64,000 bases of DNA, taken from Microplitis mediator. Its lineage: Eukaryota; Arthropoda; Insecta; Hymenoptera; Braconidae. This document shows, in pieces, positions 61,901-64,000 of this stretch. Position 1 is the first letter of the stretch, and every line of letters starts with the position of its first letter. A program made the position numbers and the translations under genes. The stretch is from NCBI RefSeq assembly GCF_029852145.1, contig NC_079975.1, positions 3,472,001 to 3,536,000 of the forward strand, read 5' to 3'. The notes under the pieces are model-generated. The model made no database searches and was not told the DNA's origin. It saw only the letters and a program-made list of their open reading frames with translations.

Positions 61901-63297
61901 GTCAAATGGAAACAAAGCGCGTATTGGAAATTCTTTGTTCTTGAAGTCAGCACCCAAAACTCGTGCAAAATATAACAATGTTAATGTTCCAATCACAAAA
62001 ACAAATTGACGATGTTCAAAACGTGCGGTCTCTTTAATAACTTTCATAACTTCGATATCTGAAACGTTAAAACTTTACTAAATAAATCCAAAATCGGCAA
62101 TTATCTCTAATCAAACTCACTATTTTTATTATTAATTATGTCAATCGGTCTGTAAATATCGTTAATAAGTTTCACAATATTTTTGTACTCAAAGCAATAT
62201 TTGAGTCCCTTTGTTAATGCTTCTGTACATCCGACAAAAAAACACAAATTATCTGTAATAAGTGACATATCGTTGAAATTAGCAATTGCATCGGCTATTG
62301 TAAGCAACATCAATAACACAATTATAGTGAGATTAAATAAACGGAAAATTAAATTTAATAATTTATAACTTCTGACTGTTGATTCTACTGGCCAAATTCC
62401 GATAAATCTGTGGTATATAGTTAAAAATGAAATTAAAAAAAATTAACAAATGAATAATAATTACACTGTAAAAAATCGGGAGTGAATCCAGAGTGAATAC
62501 GGATTTTACTTCAATCCGAGTTCACTCCCTCACTCGGAGTAACTCACCAAATTCTAATTTCACATAAATAATACACAGTGAAAATATTAAATCATTGAAT
62601 AGCTATAGTGACATAGTTTTTATAAGAATATTTTATAGTTAGGTACAATATGAAATGTTATCTCGTGGTATGGTTGATATAAGTCTCAGTGTAATTATAT
62701 TTGCGAAAGTTTCATTATCACACAGAAAAAAAAGATTTCTTGGCGCAAAAAATTTTTACTTGACCCAAGAAATTTTTTGTATTATAAAGCGAAAACAAAA
62801 CTTTTCTTGGGGTAAGATAAAATTTTTTCGGAACAAGAAAAAAATTTTTTAGACGCAAAAAAAATTCTTGAGCCAAGAAAAATTTTTGACTTCAATTCAT
62901 AATACAAAATATTTCTTGCGCCGAGAAATTATTTTTTTCTGTGCAGCTGCTTATAATTTTTAAAAATCATTTCACGTGAATACATGGAAAGGGAGCTCGT
63001 AATTATTTCCGTACTCAATATAGATGTCAAAGTATCAAAGACCTAAGCTCACTATGTATTAGAAATTTTCTTTATAATTAACATTTTCCGAAACTCCCCT
63101 TCAGAGTGAAAATCACTCCGAGGGAACTTAATAAATAAAAAGTTGTCCACTCCGCGTTCACTCCGAAAATTTTTTACAGTGTAAGTAAGAGATTTAAAAT
63201 TGAAATAAAAAAAAAAATTATTTTTTGTTGTTTTTTAATTCATTGGCATTGTTCACCTCAGTATCAACACGAGTTTATTTATTGAGTTGTGATGCAT
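57627..63297 (-). CDS. Odorant receptor C (7tm_6), 412 aa, six exons
   Basis: Reverse-strand exons: 63297-63257, 62407-62121, 62058-61466, 58484-58383, 58290-58132 and 57683-57627. All are open with GT-AG introns. Exon 1 encodes MHHNSINKLVLIL and ends AG|GTGAAC. Intron 1 is 849 bp because of a CACTGTAAAAA element; it is 128 bp in B and 116 bp in A. Family marks: FIGIWPVEST, RALFPFDATVSPYYHL, FWCWYGNKL, LELRAIGVVPLSLQTF and YSVLILLLT. Most of exon 3 is identical to receptor B by eye, which points to a recent B/C duplication, while exon 1 has diverged more. Intron 3 (about 3 kb) carries nested repeats. Presumably an olfactory channel subunit partnering Orco; ligand unknown. Confidence 0.92.
57738..57832. 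repeat. Small MITE-like sequence in intron 5 of receptor C
   Basis: Ends AATATTGTGTGACAAGATAT and CATCCCATGTTACACATTAT, imperfectly inverted. Also present in receptor B, where it was later interrupted by the type 1 G-rich element. It therefore predates the B/C duplication. Confidence 0.55.
58866..58901. repeat. TA dinucleotide microsatellite
   Basis: About 18 TA units in intron 3 of receptor C. Confidence 0.85.
58961..59330. repeat. Fold-back MITE in intron 3 of receptor C
   Basis: Arms of about 150-170 bp. GGCAGATTG at the left is matched by CAATCTGCC at the right. Long inner matches include GTTAGCCCTAATAGCTCAGC with its inverted partner, and TTCCAAGACA with TGTCTTGGAA. Noncoding hairpin. 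Confidence 0.8.
59620..61262. repeat. TIR element, CACTGATAGAA ends, TSD CA, with nested MITE
   Basis: Left CACTGATAGAAAAATTTTTT and inverted right CACTGATAGAAGGATTTG, each followed by AATACAAA-type sequence. Flanked by CA on both sides. The interior repeats AATAAATCATTTATTA. The element at 60586-61152 is nested inside it. Confidence 0.75.
60586..61152. repeat. CCCTGATTAAAA-family MITE, TSD AC
   Basis: 567 bp with ends CCCTGATTAAAAAAGTGAAT and inverted CCCTAATTAAAAAAGTGAAT. The interior has imperfect tandem copies built on TTGAATCTTTCTGAATCC and CAATACCTAAAT. Flanked by AC on both sides. Confidence 0.8.
62464..63181. repeat. CACTGTAAAAA-family element in intron 1 of receptor C
   Basis: Ends CACTGTAAAAAATCGGGAG and inverted CACTGTAAAAAATTTTCGGA, flanked by TA. 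Subterminal GGAGTGAA motifs. It is absent from intron 1 of receptor B (matching TA at about 54337-54338). It is split by the element at 62721-62943 and separates the start exon of the gene from the rest. Confidence 0.8.
62721..62943. repeat. Nested MITE, CACAGAAAAAA ends, TSD CA
   Basis: 223 bp with ends CACAGAAAAAAAAGATTTCT and inverted CACAGAAAAAAATAATTTCT, flanked by CA on both sides. The interior carries several AAGAAATTTTT / TTCTTGG inverted modules. Confidence 0.8.
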
Positions 63298-64000
63298 GTC
63301 GTTGCGCCTATTTATTATAATGTATAAGCGGTTTATAGTGTAACAAAAAATATTTTATTTTATATTTCGAATATTATATCTCACTTAGTTTCTTTTATTC
63401 TATTTATATCTTTATTCCAATAACTTTATTTGAAAGCTCTTCCTACACGCAATAGAGACATTGACGTATTATTTTTATAAACTATTCTGAGTAATAAAAA
63501 TTAAATTTTCCTTCACAATATATCAAGCGTATTATTTATCATGCGCAGTTTTATTTTCGTAGAGAAAATTGTTCGTCAAATAACACACTGTAACTTATTA
63601 CAGAAAAAGAAAAATACATGTTAGATCGGAAAGGGCTTACACTGTAATTATCTAGTGGCAGATATGAACTACAAGGGAGAGCGAAATTTTATTTTCACGC
63701 CATCGCTCGATTTAATATCTTTTTCTCCTGCAAAAACTTTACATTTTATGTCGGCAGATGTACTAGACCGAATTTAAAGTGCAATATTATTTTTTTGCTT
63801 TTAATAATATTATTTTTGTTTTTTTGAAACACACAATAGAAACTTAACTCACATTTTTAGTCAACATCTGAAAAAATAACAAAATTTTTTTTTGCTATAT
63901 TTAAATTCGTCGGCAACTAAAGCATCAAATAAAATAATTATGCTGGAAAAGATAATAAGTTGTAGTTCCTTTAAGCTGAATAGTTGACTGTCGACTTAAA
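63298..64000. other. Upstream region of receptor C, to window end
   Basis: Aligns with the upstream regions of A and B and contains the conserved block. A further receptor gene may follow beyond the window, but none starts within it. Confidence 0.6.
63569..63728 (-). promoter_or_regulatory. Conserved upstream block of receptor C
   Basis: Counterpart of 48371-48541 and 54712-54882, starting about 270 bp upstream of the ATG. It lacks about 11 bp of the GGTGGCGGCGG segment found in the other two, but keeps the core. Confidence 0.5.

Noticed and set aside
54001..62418. Receptors B and C as start-less pseudogenes
   Set aside because: The apparent lack of ATG is resolved by the 13-codon first exon. 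All six exons of both genes are open with good junctions.

Overview
This is AT-rich insect genomic DNA. It carries a tandem array of odorant receptor genes (7tm_6 family), a farnesol-dehydrogenase-type short-chain dehydrogenase, an arthropod-style TATA plus TCAGT promoter, a nuclear tRNA-Val and a dense load of small terminal-inverted-repeat (TIR) elements. A hymenopteran, perhaps a parasitoid wasp, fits the receptor and dehydrogenase types. That is an inference from family resemblance, not a species call.

Positions 1 to about 36.2 kb hold no gene I can support. This stretch is AT-rich spacer with microsatellites, a few pockets of higher GC (near 2.0-2.4, 18.1-18.9, 19.6-19.8, 20.5-20.7 and 22.7-22.9 kb), and several MITE-like elements, some inserted inside one another (20.8-22.1, 24.7-25.8 and 27.0-28.3 kb). 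A tRNA-Val(CAC) lies at 36990-37062. A five-exon SDR gene (246 aa) runs forward at 38662-40424.

The right third (40.7-63.3 kb) is a head-to-tail array of three reverse-strand odorant receptor genes. I rebuilt each as six exons encoding 432, 413 and 412 aa, all open, with GT-AG junctions and matching phases. The first exon has only 13 codons and lies about 130 bp (850 bp in the third gene) upstream of the first long exon. Without it, two of the genes would seem to lack a start codon. A block about 300 bp upstream of each start is shared by all three genes and is the best candidate for a shared promoter.

Because the three units are duplicates, each records the insertion history of the others. 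Several elements present in one unit have a visible empty site in another, so their target duplications can be read directly: TA or another dinucleotide for the TIR elements, and 15 bp for a 1.13 kb insert with a 5S-rRNA-like head. The most striking structure is the last intron of the first receptor gene (40763-44709). There four generations of TIR elements are nested, and two near-identical 1231 bp elements face each other, so the transcript could fold into a hairpin with a stem over 1.2 kb.
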